Assembly: GCF_001613465.1 (NCBI RefSeq)
Contig: NZ_BDCK01000015.1
Location: 434,001-498,000, forward strand
Direction of reading: 5' to 3'
DNA length: 64,000 nt
From: Nocardia niwae NBRC 108934 = DSM 45340
Lineage (GTDB): Bacteria; Actinomycetota; Actinomycetes; Mycobacteriales; Mycobacteriaceae
This document shows, piece by piece, positions 56,365 to 64,000 of this stretch. The notes beneath the pieces were generated by a model. That model ran no database searches. It had not been told where the DNA came from and saw only the letters and a program-made list of their open reading frames with translations. A program made the position numbers and the translations under genes. How positions within the stretch are numbered: the first letter of the stretch is position 1; every line of letters begins with the position of its first letter.

Positions 56365-57183
56365 CTAGAGTGTGTAGTCGAGTATCGAGCGGGTGAGGGC
56401 GTCGCAGTCCTCGAGCATCGCCATATGCCCGACTCCGCGAAGGTATTGGAGTTCGGCGCCTGGCACCGCCTCGTATTGGTGTGCCGAGGCCGGGTCCCAC
56501 CGAGGGTCGGAATCCCCGAAGAGCACGAGGAGGGGCTTCCCGGCGGCGATGAGCCGCTCGGGCACAGTCCCCGCGGCGATGTAGTCCATGTTGGCGGCGA
56601 GAATCGCGCGGAACGCTCGATAAGTCGTCCTTCGCAGATCGGCTACAGCCCCGTCGGGCACCGTGATCGGGGCAGCCGCAGTCGCTGCCAGTCCGCGGCG
56701 GATCATCGAATCGGTACGAATCGCCCACACGAGCGGGCCGAAAGGCGGCGAGGTGAGCGCCTTGATGATCGCCGGCTCGGGCAAGAGCGCTGTGTGGCTC
56801 GGCCCTGTGCTGACCAAGATCAGCTCGCCGACCAGGTCCGGACGACGCTCCACGAGGGCGGTAGCGACGTATCCTCCGCTGGAGTGACCGACCACCTTCA
56901 GATTCCGGAACCCGAGCTCGTCCAACACTACCGCTGTCCGATCCGCCTGCTGTGGAACGGCGTACGTGGACGCCCGCTCGGATCGGCCGCATCCCGGAAG
57001 GTCGATCGTGATCACCCGATACGCCGTGGCGAGCGACGGCACCACCGGCGACCACATCGAACCGGTTGCACCCGAACCGTGGATGAGCAACAAGGGCGGT
57101 GCTGCCGGGTCTCCGTCGATGACAATGTGCAACCCCTGGACCGTCGTGTCATCACATGTCCGGGTGGGACTCGATTCGCTCAT
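56365..57183 (-). CDS. alpha/beta hydrolase
   Basis: A 272-residue alpha/beta-fold hydrolase. The oxyanion HG motif is LLLIHGSGATGSMW, the nucleophile elbow is VVGHSSGGYVA, the catalytic Asp lies in VLFGDSDPRWDP and the His in LRGVGHMAMLED. This resembles menH/haloperoxidase-like lipases and esterases; the substrate is unknown. ATG 57183 is used; ten more codons are possible. It is divergent from an AraC-family gene 77 bp away, which likely regulates it. Confidence 0.9.
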   Translation of the reverse strand: MSESSPTRTCDDTTVQGLHIVIDGDPAAPPLLLIHGSGATGSMWSPVVPSLATAYRVITIDLPGCGRSERASTYAVPQQADRTAVVLDELGFRNLKVVGHSSGGYVATALVERRPDLVGELILVSTGPSHTALLPEPAIIKALTSPPFGPLVWAIRTDSMIRRGLAATAAAPITVPDGAVADLRRTTYRAFRAILAANMDYIAAGTVPERLIAAGKPLLVLFGDSDPRWDPASAHQYEAVPGAELQYLRGVGHMAMLEDCDALTRSILDYTL

Positions 57184-57260
57184 ACCGACAGCTTCGTCGC
57201 AGGCTCGTCGCACCGTCTTGTACGAATGTCACGTTATCCGATCCGGCTAGCCTGGCATGT

Positions 57261-58085
57261 GTGACCGCTGCTGGCCTACTGGACTGGAGTCGGGTCGAGG
57301 TCGTTATCCCGGCCGGTCTCCCGACTCCGGGAGTCCGGATGGCGGGTTTCCGTTACTCCGACATCGGCCCCGTGGACCTCACGATGATCCCGCATCCCTC
57401 GGTCACGCTCCTGCTCGATCTCACCGAGCGCGGAGTCGTCCACAACGGTCCCGGAGGCCCGGTCGTGGGGAACGCGATCATCGGCCTCCGCGCCGGCGCC
57501 TTGCGCATCACCAGCGCGGGGGTCGGCGAAGTCTTGCAGATCCGTCTGTCCCCCGTCGTCGCCGCAGCGATTCTCCGAGACACCGATGTGATCGGTGGTG
57601 CGGTGACACCGTTGCCGCAACTGTGGGGCGGCAGCGCTGCCATCTTGACCGACCGGCTCCGTTCGACACCGTCGTGGGACGACCGGTTCGCCCTCGCAGG
57701 CGCGTTCCTTCGAAGCCGGGTGCCCGGCGAATTCGCTGTAGCAGCTGAATTCGCCTACGCCTGGGAACGGACTGTCAGGACCGGCGGGCGCCTCCGGATC
57801 GAGGCCATCGCCGCCGAGACCGGCTGGACCCGCCAGCGACTCTGGTCTCACTTCCGGAACCGGATCGGAGTCTCGCCCAAACATGTGTCCGAACTCATCC
57901 GCTTCGACCATGCCGCCCATCTCCTGGTGGCAGGTCGCTCGCCCGCGGATGCCGCGGTCGAGGCAGGCTATGTCGACCAATCTCATCTTCATCGTCGAAC
58001 CAAAGCGATCACCGATATGACCCCGACCCTGGTCGCGAGCGCACCGTGGCTCGCGATCGACGAAACTGCGTGGCCGACGGGCTGA
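57261..58085 (+). CDS. AraC-family transcriptional regulator
   Basis: About 274 residues. The N-terminal ligand domain has beta-type sequence (DLTMIPHPSVTLLLDLTERG, GVGEVLQIRLSPVVAAAIL). The C-terminal HTH pair is RIEAIAAETGWTRQRLWSHF and AVEAGYVDQSHLHRRTKAITDMTP, close to the DUF6597/AraC helix pattern G-Y-x-D-Q-S-H-L. It is divergent from the hydrolase gene and probably controls it. GTG 57261 starts the conserved part; the open frame runs 35 codons further upstream into the intergenic region. Confidence 0.88.
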   Translation: MTAAGLLDWSRVEVVIPAGLPTPGVRMAGFRYSDIGPVDLTMIPHPSVTLLLDLTERGVVHNGPGGPVVGNAIIGLRAGALRITSAGVGEVLQIRLSPVVAAAILRDTDVIGGAVTPLPQLWGGSAAILTDRLRSTPSWDDRFALAGAFLRSRVPGEFAVAAEFAYAWERTVRTGGRLRIEAIAAETGWTRQRLWSHFRNRIGVSPKHVSELIRFDHAAHLLVAGRSPADAAVEAGYVDQSHLHRRTKAITDMTPTLVASAPWLAIDETAWPTG

Positions 58086-58144
58086 ACCCGCAGCCGACTG
58101 GATATCGATGGCCTGCCCGGCGGGCACATGAGACCGGGATGACC

Positions 58145-58246
58145 AGGACGAAGTCGGTGCGGAATTTGGCGGTGGGAAAGTTGGAGATGTCTTTGACGAG
58201 TATGTCGTTGCCCCCTCGGGAGCGGTATCACGCTGCGGCAGTGTGA
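58145..58246 (+). pseudogene. decayed 3' fragment of an MmyB-type regulator gene
   Basis: Positions 58145-58212 match 48503-48570 of the intact regulator gene at 64 of 68 bases; after a deletion equal to about 118 bp of that gene, 58217-58246 match its last 30 bases with three differences. The reading frame is kept in the fragment (TRTKSVRNLAVG ... RERYHAAA). It shares the G/T-ending codons of the intact gene's 3' part. It has no start signal and is debris of a duplicated or recombined copy. Confidence 0.85.
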
Positions 58247-58292
58247 GTTCAGCGCGGCGGGTCTGCATCCCGAGTCGCGTACGGGTAAGGGT

Positions 58293-58382
58293 TCAGGCCA
58301 TTGTCAGGGCGAACCAGGCGCAGGCGGCGAGTAGGACGAGGGTGATCACCCAGACGGCGCGGGTGGTGTAGGTGTGTCGCAC
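58293..58382 (-). CDS. 29-residue membrane peptide
   Basis: A short frame from GTG 58382, with GGGAGG at a good distance upstream, ending TGA at 58293. The peptide begins VRHTYTTRAVW and continues as one hydrophobic span (VITLVLLAACAWFALTMA). It lies 16 bp after the ferric-reductase-like gene on the same strand, so it may be a small accessory subunit. The evidence is the ribosome binding site, position and hydrophobic pattern; no homology is known to me. Confidence 0.5.
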   Translation of the reverse strand: MRHTYTTRAVWVITLVLLAACAWFALTMA

Positions 58383-58398
58383 AGCGGGCCTCCCGGGG

Positions 58399-59715
58399 TC
58401 AGACGAAGGCGAAGCGTTCGGTGTGGATGCGCTCCGCCGGGATCTTCATGACGGCCAAGGCGTCCTCGACGGCGGTGACCATGGGGGTGGGGCCGCAGAT
58501 GAAGTACTGCTGGTGGCGGTATCGGACGGGGAGGTGTCGCTGCAGCAGTGCCCGGTCGACGAACCCGCTCTCACCGTCCCAGCCCGACGGTGGGTCCTGC
58601 GGCACAGGCACGCTGGTGAGGTCCAGGCGCCGTGCCAACGCCGTGATTTCGGTGTCGAAGGTTTGCTCGGCCATGGTCCGGACCGCGTAGATCAGCAGGT
58701 ACGGGCGGCGGTCACCGCGGTCGGCCATGGTGCGCAGGATCGACATCATGGGGGTGATACCGACACCGCCGGCGATCAGGACGAATCCGGGGCCCTCGTT
58801 GCGGTCGGGGGTGAACACCCCGTGCGGGCCGTCCAGGTAGGCGCGGGTGCCGGGCGCGATGTCGCCGATGGTGGAGGTGAAGTCGCCGAGGGCTTTGATG
58901 GTGATCTCGATGCGGTCGTGGTCCTCGGCGCTGGAGGAGAAGGAGAACGGATGGGCTGTGATGGCGAACGGGGATCGGTCGACGGTCAGCCAGCCGAACT
59001 GTCCCGGTGCGAAACGGAAGCCGTCGTGTCCGGTCGGGGTCAGGGTGAGAGTACTGGCGTCACCGCGTTCGGTGGTGACTCGTTCGACGTTCCACGGCCG
59101 GCGCAGCCGCCGTAGCGGTGCGAGGACACGCACCCACACCAGTAGGCCGATCAGGGCCGTGGTCATCACGATCCACAGCCACGCTTTCCACGCGGTGTCG
59201 AGGTAGTAGCCGACCAGCAGCATATGCGCCAACGCCAGAGCCACGACGGCCACCGACAGCGCACCGTGCAGCAGTTGCCACACCTCGTAGCGGATCCGCA
59301 GTCGCTGCCGCCATACCGAGGTCGCCACCACGAGCAGCAGCAGCGCGGTGGAGGCGAGCGCGCAGCGGGCACGCCACGGCGACTCGGCGAGGTTCAGCAG
59401 CGCCACGATGTCGATCCCGCCGATCTGTAGCAGCATCGGGTGGGCGAGGACGAACGCCAGCGCCGCGTAGGAGATCTGGCGGTGGAACTGCACCAGCGCG
59501 TCTTCACCGAACGGTGCCGCGACGGCCCGAAACCGGGCGACCAGCGCGAATTGGGCGCCGAGCATCGCCATCCCGACGAACCCGAGCGCGACCGAGAACT
59601 CCACCCAGAACCCGCGACCGCCTTCGACAGGACCGATCACAGCGAACACGAGCGGCACCACGGCTACCGCCACGTACAGGACGATCCATCCGATCCCCCG
59701 CACCACCACAGGCAC
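58399..59715 (-). CDS. ferric-reductase-like transmembrane flavoprotein
   Basis: A 438-residue membrane protein. Six hydrophobic helices form the FRD-like haem domain, with paired His in VQFHRQISYAALAFVLAHPM and EVWQLLHGALSVAVVALALAHM. An FAD-binding barrel follows (GQFGWLTVDRSPFAITAHPFSFSSS) and an NAD(P)-binding Rossmann domain (FVLIAGGVGITPMMSILRTM, YFICGPTPMV). It moves electrons from NAD(P)H through FAD and haems across the membrane, to Fe(III) or O2. GTG 59715 has GGGAGGT at spacing 6; the longer frame to 60105 is not homologous. Confidence 0.92.
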   Translation of the reverse strand: MPVVVRGIGWIVLYVAVAVVPLVFAVIGPVEGGRGFWVEFSVALGFVGMAMLGAQFALVARFRAVAAPFGEDALVQFHRQISYAALAFVLAHPMLLQIGGIDIVALLNLAESPWRARCALASTALLLLVVATSVWRQRLRIRYEVWQLLHGALSVAVVALALAHMLLVGYYLDTAWKAWLWIVMTTALIGLLVWVRVLAPLRRLRRPWNVERVTTERGDASTLTLTPTGHDGFRFAPGQFGWLTVDRSPFAITAHPFSFSSSAEDHDRIEITIKALGDFTSTIGDIAPGTRAYLDGPHGVFTPDRNEGPGFVLIAGGVGITPMMSILRTMADRGDRRPYLLIYAVRTMAEQTFDTEITALARRLDLTSVPVPQDPPSGWDGESGFVDRALLQRHLPVRYRHQQYFICGPTPMVTAVEDALAVMKIPAERIHTERFAFV

Positions 59716-60134
59716 CGATGACCTCCCGATCGAAGGGCTGTCCGGCTGCGCCCGACCGGAACGCGTCCACGCTAACCGAGCCCCGAAGGCCCGGCACGGC
59801 TCCATGTCCTGGCGTGTCGGGGCCAGTACGACCCAGCCCGTACCTCGCTGAGCGCGCGCGGGATACTCCGATGTCGAGCGGTCGGCCCGGATCGGTTCGC
59901 CGATCATTCGCACGCATCCGAACCGGTGTTCGTCGGCGAAGGCGCACAGCACCCCGGGTTGATTCGGCCCGGTTGGCGGCCTCGACGGCCGTATCCATGA
60001 GGTTTTCCGAGTCCGCGTCCGATCAGAGCTCGGCGCCCACCAGCTCGAGCTTCCTCGCCCGTCGGCGGTCGGACCTTCGCTGACCCGCGAACTTCGACGT
60101 CGCAATTCGGCCCCTGAACGAGGGGAAATCTGGA
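59716..60134. other. intergenic region, no gene seen
   Basis: About 420 bp upstream of the ferric-reductase-like gene. No supported coding frame; it should contain that gene's promoter. Confidence 0.4.
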
Positions 60135-60239
60135 CTATCCGCTGGGCAGTCGCACCCTATCGGCGAGCGTGCCGAGGATGCGATGCAGGTCGGTACGCTC
60201 GGCGGCGGTGAGGTCCGTGGTGGTCTGGCGTCGTTCGAC
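60135..60239 (-). pseudogene. C-terminal remnant of a MarR-family regulator
   Basis: The minus-strand frame ending TAG at 60135 reads VERRQTTTDLTAAERTDLHR and then ILGTLADRVRLPSG, which looks like the last dimerisation helix of a MarR protein. Upstream codons lose the wing and recognition helix and become Arg-rich. It is probably decayed regulator debris next to the ferric-reductase-like gene. The identification rests on a short segment. Confidence 0.4.
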
Positions 60240-60410
60240 ACAACGTGGTCGTGGCGGCCGATCGCCGGGGCCGAGGCTCGTCGACCGACCTGTTGTCGTC
60301 GCCGAGCTGCCCGCCTGAATCGACCGCCACGTCCTGCCCCTTCGGAGCGCTTTCGCGCTGTACCGGATCGAAGCTCGCGGGCCACCCGGTGCGTGGCCCG
60401 CAGTGTCAGA

Positions 60411-61652
60411 TCATGCGGGGGTGGGGTCGAACTCTGCGGTGACGCGGTCCACGAAGTTCTTGGCTTCGGGGCTGTCGTGGTCGGTGGGCAGCTCCACGGG
60501 CTGTCCGTTGAGCGGGACGGTCACCGGCCGACGGTTCGCCAGTACCTTTTCGGCGCCGTCGCCGAGCCGTTGGCCGGCCAAGGCCAGGACGCGGTTCATC
60601 ACGGTGTCGGTGCCGACCGGCGGGAGGGCTACGACGCCCTGCGGCCACTGCACGCCTGTGATTTCGAAGAAGTCATGATACCCGTCAATGTGCTGGTACC
60701 CGACCTGTTTCATGTACAGATCATCCGATGTCGAGCCTTGCGTTTGATCGATCTCATCGTTGAACGTGCCTTGGAACACGCCGCGGGTGGGGTCGAAGTG
60801 CGCATACTGGCCTGATACGGATGCCTGAATCTTGAGCAATTCCAACAGGACCTGCATACCAGCCGGAGCAGGCTGGTTGTTCTTGGAGTAGAGAGCCTTG
60901 GCTGCCTCGATGTCGGGCGGGTTCCACATGTGCGGGACGATATCGAGGTCGTTGGCGTAGCGCTGCACTCGTTGCAGGCGTTGGCTGGTGTAGTCGACGA
61001 ATTCCTGATTGCAGAAACTCGGTCCGGCGGTCGAGAGCACGCTGATCCTGGCTTTCTCGGAATTGTCCCAGAGCCACTGGGTGTCGCGCAGGAACAGGGC
61101 CATCGTGAGTGACAGGGCACCGCCGAGGCTGTGGCCGGTGACGGTCAAGTCGATCGCCTTGTCGCCGAGCGCGCTGAGGAACTCGGGCAAAGTGTGACCG
61201 GCGCCGGGACGGTTGCCGGAGGGCCTGATATTGATGAGGGTTTTCACCCCGATGGCCGTGCCGATCGTGTGCAAGGCGGCATTATTCGCGAACCACGGTG
61301 TCTGGAGAATAAAGGAGTCCTCGACGAGCCAGTCGAACACCAGTGCGTCGGTGCTGCCGGCCATGGCGATCACGTACCGAGAGCGATCCTCGGTGCTTCG
61401 CACCATGTACAGGGCGTTGACCGCGAACAAGTCGGTGTCGAACAGCGCGACTCCCGGACCCCAGACGATCTCCCACCCTCCGATGACCTCCTGGTTGGTG
61501 TCGAGATACTGCTGGATCTTCTGCGAGAGCGTGCCCTCCAGGTCGCCGTCTTCTTTGCTGATGGTGTTGACCAGATTCGCGTACTCGCACAGCTGGTATG
61601 TGATCTTGTCTTGCAGAGTCGGCTCATTGATCGTCGTGGATTGTGCAGTCAT
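60411..61652 (-). CDS. class 3 lipase-like protein
   Basis: A 413-residue serine hydrolase of the fungal-lipase-like (class 3) family. The nucleophile is Ser175 in LTVTGHSLGGALSL; a candidate Asp lies in NDLDIVPHMW and a His in QHIDGYHDFF. There is no signal peptide or membrane helix, so it is cytoplasmic or exported by a non-classical route. ATG 61652 has AAGGAG at ideal spacing. Substrate unknown; close bacterial relatives are annotated only as lipase family proteins. The neighbours give no pathway clue. Confidence 0.88.
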   Translation of the reverse strand: MTAQSTTINEPTLQDKITYQLCEYANLVNTISKEDGDLEGTLSQKIQQYLDTNQEVIGGWEIVWGPGVALFDTDLFAVNALYMVRSTEDRSRYVIAMAGSTDALVFDWLVEDSFILQTPWFANNAALHTIGTAIGVKTLINIRPSGNRPGAGHTLPEFLSALGDKAIDLTVTGHSLGGALSLTMALFLRDTQWLWDNSEKARISVLSTAGPSFCNQEFVDYTSQRLQRVQRYANDLDIVPHMWNPPDIEAAKALYSKNNQPAPAGMQVLLELLKIQASVSGQYAHFDPTRGVFQGTFNDEIDQTQGSTSDDLYMKQVGYQHIDGYHDFFEITGVQWPQGVVALPPVGTDTVMNRVLALAGQRLGDGAEKVLANRRPVTVPLNGQPVELPTDHDSPEAKNFVDRVTAEFDPTPA

Positions 61653-62286
61653 GTACCGCTCCTTGCCGTATGAGTTTCATCCGAAACAGAGAGGAGAAAG
61701 CGGTGACGCGAATTCACACGCCGCATCCGCATCGGGGACAGAACGTCCCGGACCGGTAGCTGCGTATATGAGTCTAGACGATTCACCACACGTGCGGACG
61801 AATAACCTGCCTGGCCGGGATTCGACTGCTCGCGCGCCGACGGGAGGCCGGTCCGCGCGGTCACCGGAGACGCTGGTAGCCACGAGGGGGAGCGCAGTAT
61901 CGGGGAGGTCGGTGAGCAGCAGGCTGCGGTGGTACGGATAGCCGTTCGGTGGTGAAACAGGCGCCGCGGCCCGAGGTCGGGCGCCTATACCTGGTACAGG
62001 CGCTCCAGCTACCGATGTGTCCTTTCTACCTATCCCGCAATCCTCGGTTTGTCGGTGGTCAGCGGCTACGCCCAGCGGGATCGAGGGGTTCTCGCGGGGC
62101 GTGGTCGCGAACCGCACCGCGGAACGCGCGGTGACAACGGCGAAAAACCCGGACGGCAGTCCACCGCCGGGTTCGGACGTACGAGAGCCGGCCTCCGCGC
62201 TGGTGGGAGATCGGTGGAAAGGGTTGCCGTCGGCCGAGGCAGACGCTTGTCCGAGCCGGTCGGCACGAACAGAAATGGTGTCTGCG
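61653..62286. other. intergenic region, no gene seen
   Basis: About 630 bp between divergent genes. Open frames on both strands have no domain and no supported start. Promoters for the lipase and the resolvase-like gene must lie here. Confidence 0.45.
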
Positions 62287-62601
62287 ATGACCGACGTACT
62301 GCCCCTTGCCTACGGGTACATGCGCGACGATCTGCTCGGCGAACGCGACGCAGCGGAAAACACATTACGAGCTGCCGCGATCGCGCTCGGCTACGAGCTG
62401 GGAACGGTGTTCCATGAGCCACGATGCGGGAGTCAGGGGCTTCCACCCGCGTTCGTCGATCTGCTCACGGAATGTCGGCGGGCCGACGCGGAGGCAGTGA
62501 TCACACCACGTGGCCATCTGTCGGAGACAGTAACCCGAACCGTCCTGCAGACGGTCCTGGTAGCGCGTTGCGAGTTGATCGTGCACGAGGTCGGCTCCTG
62601 A
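62287..62601 (+). CDS. small resolvase-like protein, paralogue of 30089-30415
   Basis: A 104-residue protein with the same layout as the one at 30089: LAYGYMRDDLLG, then ALGYELGTVF, and a second unit with RADAEAVITPRG. The Y-x-R of serine recombinases is present but the Ser is replaced (R-D-D), and no DNA-binding domain follows. It starts at ATG 62287 (or ATG 62275). Its stop overlaps the ATG of the next ORF. The function is unknown. Confidence 0.65.
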   Translation: MTDVLPLAYGYMRDDLLGERDAAENTLRAAAIALGYELGTVFHEPRCGSQGLPPAFVDLLTECRRADAEAVITPRGHLSETVTRTVLQTVLVARCELIVHEVGS

Positions 62602-62855
62602 TGCCGAACAGACCCGACACGATCTGCCGCACCTCTTCAGCGGGGTCGACCTGCCCGTCACCCGCGTCGGTCGCAGCACCGAAGCCCACCCCCGCGGCAT
62701 GTTCGAAAGCCACACTGCGCTCGTACCCCGAATCCGCACCGTCGGGTTCCGGTTCGGACCCGGGCTGGCAACTGACCCCGGCCGATTGGAGAGCGGTGGC
62801 CGGTTGGCTCGATCCCGGCCGCACTCCACTCGAGGGTCTGATGGGTTCGGAGTGA
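62601..62855 (+). CDS. hypothetical protein coupled to the resolvase-like gene
   Basis: An 84-codon frame whose ATG overlaps the preceding stop (TGATG), allowing coupled translation. The first half is Ser/Pro/Ala-rich; the end (PGWQLTPADWRAVAGWLDPG) looks like a structured helix with two Trp. No family is recognised. It may be chance, since GC-rich DNA gives many open frames. Confidence 0.35.
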   Translation: MPNRPDTICRTSSAGSTCPSPASVAAPKPTPAACSKATLRSYPESAPSGSGSDPGWQLTPADWRAVAGWLDPGRTPLEGLMGSE

Positions 62856-63009
62856 CCGGTTCGCCCGCCCCTGGGTCACCGTTCGATGGTGCTGCAGATC
62901 GAATACGAAGGTAAGCAGGTGGTAGATATGCCGCTAGAGGAAGTAGGGAGTGTCCGCGCATTCAGCTCGAGTGCTACTGCGCGCACTCGTCTTCGGTCGG
63001 TTGCCTGCA

Positions 63010-64000
63010 ATGGCTGAGTCAGAGGTCCCACTGGCCTCGGGTGCGGTCCGGCCGGTCGGTCATGCGGTGGCGTTGCTGCGAAACCCGCTGGCATTCCTGT
63101 CCTCTCTGGCCGCCGCCGGCGGTGAGCTCGTGAAGATACGGATCGGTCCCGGGGCCGCGGTCGTGGTGTGCGACCCGGACCTTGCCGATCGAGTCCTTCG
63201 TGACGATCGCACTTTCGACAAGGGTGGCCCGCTGTTCGACATAGCGCGGAAAGCGGTGGGTGACAACGTGATAACCTGCCCGCACAGTACGCATCGTCGG
63301 CAACGGCATTTGATCCAGCCGACTTTCAGCCGCTCTCGGCTCGAAAACTACGGCCGAGCGATGACGGCCGAGGCCGACGCTATGACCGCGGCTTGGATCG
63401 ACGGTCAGGTCGTGGATATGTTGGCCGAGGCATTGCGCCTGGCTACACAAACCGTGATGGCGACTATGTTCTCCGGCGCACTCGCACCGCGCGTCCGCGA
63501 TCGAGCATTGGACGACGTCGCGGCTATCGTCAACGGATTGTACCGGCAGATGCTGTCGCCGCCGCTGCTGAATCGGCTGCCGACTGCCGGGAATCGCCGG
63601 TACGGGCGAGCGCACGCCGGTCTCCGCGAATTGATGAAGACAATTGTCGCTGAACGGCGGATCGATGGCACCGACCATGGGGATCTGGTTTCGGCCATGC
63701 TCGCGGCCCGAGTCCCCACCGAAACAACCACAACCGCCGACACCAGCGTCGGCATGACCGACAGCCAGATCTGCGATCAGCTCATGTCCTTCTTCATCGC
63801 CGGATCAGAGACCACCGCGAGCGCGCTGGCCTGGGCATTACATCTGCTCATGGCGCATCCCGAGATCGAGGAACGTCTGCACCACGAAACGGACCGGGTC
63901 CTCCACGGGGCTCCGGCCCGCTACCAGGATCTGCCCGACCTGCCGCTGACGGGACACATCATCACCGAAGCATTGCGGCTGTATCCTCCCGGCTGGTTGT
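63010..64000 (+). CDS. cytochrome P450, N-terminal two-thirds
   Basis: The first 330 residues of a P450, cut by the right edge before the haem Cys. The substrate-access start has VRPVGHAVALLRNPLAFLSS; the C-helix is HRRQRHLIQPTFS; the I-helix oxygen motif is FFIAGSETTASALAWALHLL; and the ExxR motif is in ITEALRLYPPGW. The pattern is that of the CYP102/CYP4-like or terpene-linked class E group, not typical CYP105 forms. ATG 63010 is chosen as the first Met before the conserved part; a weak site lies upstream. Redox partners are outside the window. Confidence 0.92.
   Translation, partial: MAESEVPLASGAVRPVGHAVALLRNPLAFLSSLAAAGGELVKIRIGPGAAVVVCDPDLADRVLRDDRTFDKGGPLFDIARKAVGDNVITCPHSTHRRQRHLIQPTFSRSRLENYGRAMTAEADAMTAAWIDGQVVDMLAEALRLATQTVMATMFSGALAPRVRDRALDDVAAIVNGLYRQMLSPPLLNRLPTAGNRRYGRAHAGLRELMKTIVAERRIDGTDHGDLVSAMLAARVPTETTTTADTSVGMTDSQICDQLMSFFIAGSETTASALAWALHLLMAHPEIEERLHHETDRVLHGAPARYQDLPDLPLTGHIITEALRLYPPGWL

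Noticed and set aside
60023..60385. 120-codon minus-strand frame
   Set aside because: Arg-rich, no domain; it overlaps a MarR-like remnant in another frame.

Overview
The window is high-GC actinobacterial DNA, most likely from Nocardia or a close mycolic-acid-producing relative. Evidence: RbpA, a fused HadA/HadB-type dehydratase, a DUF732 protein, IdeR-type iron boxes, an actinobacterial-style NRPS, several PknB-like and MmyB-like proteins, and the order fxsA - amidohydrolase - lnt - ... - rbpA, which parallels the mycobacterial fxsA/ppm1/rbpA neighbourhood. No rRNA, tRNA, CRISPR array or intact insertion sequence was seen.

Layout. 1-6.7 kb: core genes (NarL-type two-component pair cut by the left edge, FxsA, a small RHH-like protein, an amidohydrolase, a 1.1-kb stretch with no convincing gene, apolipoprotein N-acyltransferase). 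6.7-22.6 kb: a compact biosynthetic operon made of one 13.65-kb NRPS gene (C-A-T x4, TE; first A domain carries the EntF-type serine code) overlapping a DrrA/DrrB-type ABC exporter, closed by a 14-bp perfect hairpin. It sits between lnt and rbpA, where mycobacteria carry dolichol-phosphate-mannose synthase, and no such synthase gene is visible here. 22.6-32 kb: rbpA and a run of small envelope, regulatory and secreted genes, including an M23 peptidase with a SigR/SigH-like promoter. 32-36.2 kb: bfd-bfr behind two abutting IdeR-like boxes, then a partly decayed lipid-metabolism stretch (Zn-ribbon/OB-fold protein, frameshifted SDR) and an intact class I cholesterol-oxidase-like gene with a palindromic operator candidate. 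36.2-41.8 kb: stress-response block (cold-shock protein, Hsp20, MerR regulator, RsbW-like kinase, and an overlapping PP2C-REC / CHASE3 histidine kinase / response regulator operon). 42-47.8 kb: HadA/HadB-like dehydratase, DUF732 protein, catalase, secreted and membrane proteins. 47.8-58.3 kb: an accessory island with an MmyB-type regulator, a TIR-TM-propeller protein, a propeller lipoprotein, a truncated TIR gene and a divergent Ser/Thr kinase with an external propeller, followed by a hydrolase/AraC pair and a decayed copy of the MmyB gene's 3' end. 58.3-64 kb: ferric-reductase-like flavoprotein with a 29-codon satellite ORF, a MarR remnant, a class 3 lipase, a resolvase-like small protein and a P450 cut by the right edge.

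Two systems stand out. First, a self-contained NRPS-plus-exporter operon for an unidentified tetrapeptide beginning with (probably N-capped) serine, placed inside a core envelope-biogenesis locus. Second, a divergent locus in which three membrane-anchored beta-propeller proteins are coupled to a TIR domain, a Ser/Thr kinase or a lipid anchor, with a perfect inverted repeat in the shared promoter region. This looks like a transmembrane signalling or conflict system that I do not recognise as a named one. Functions are inferred from motifs read by eye; no database search was possible.
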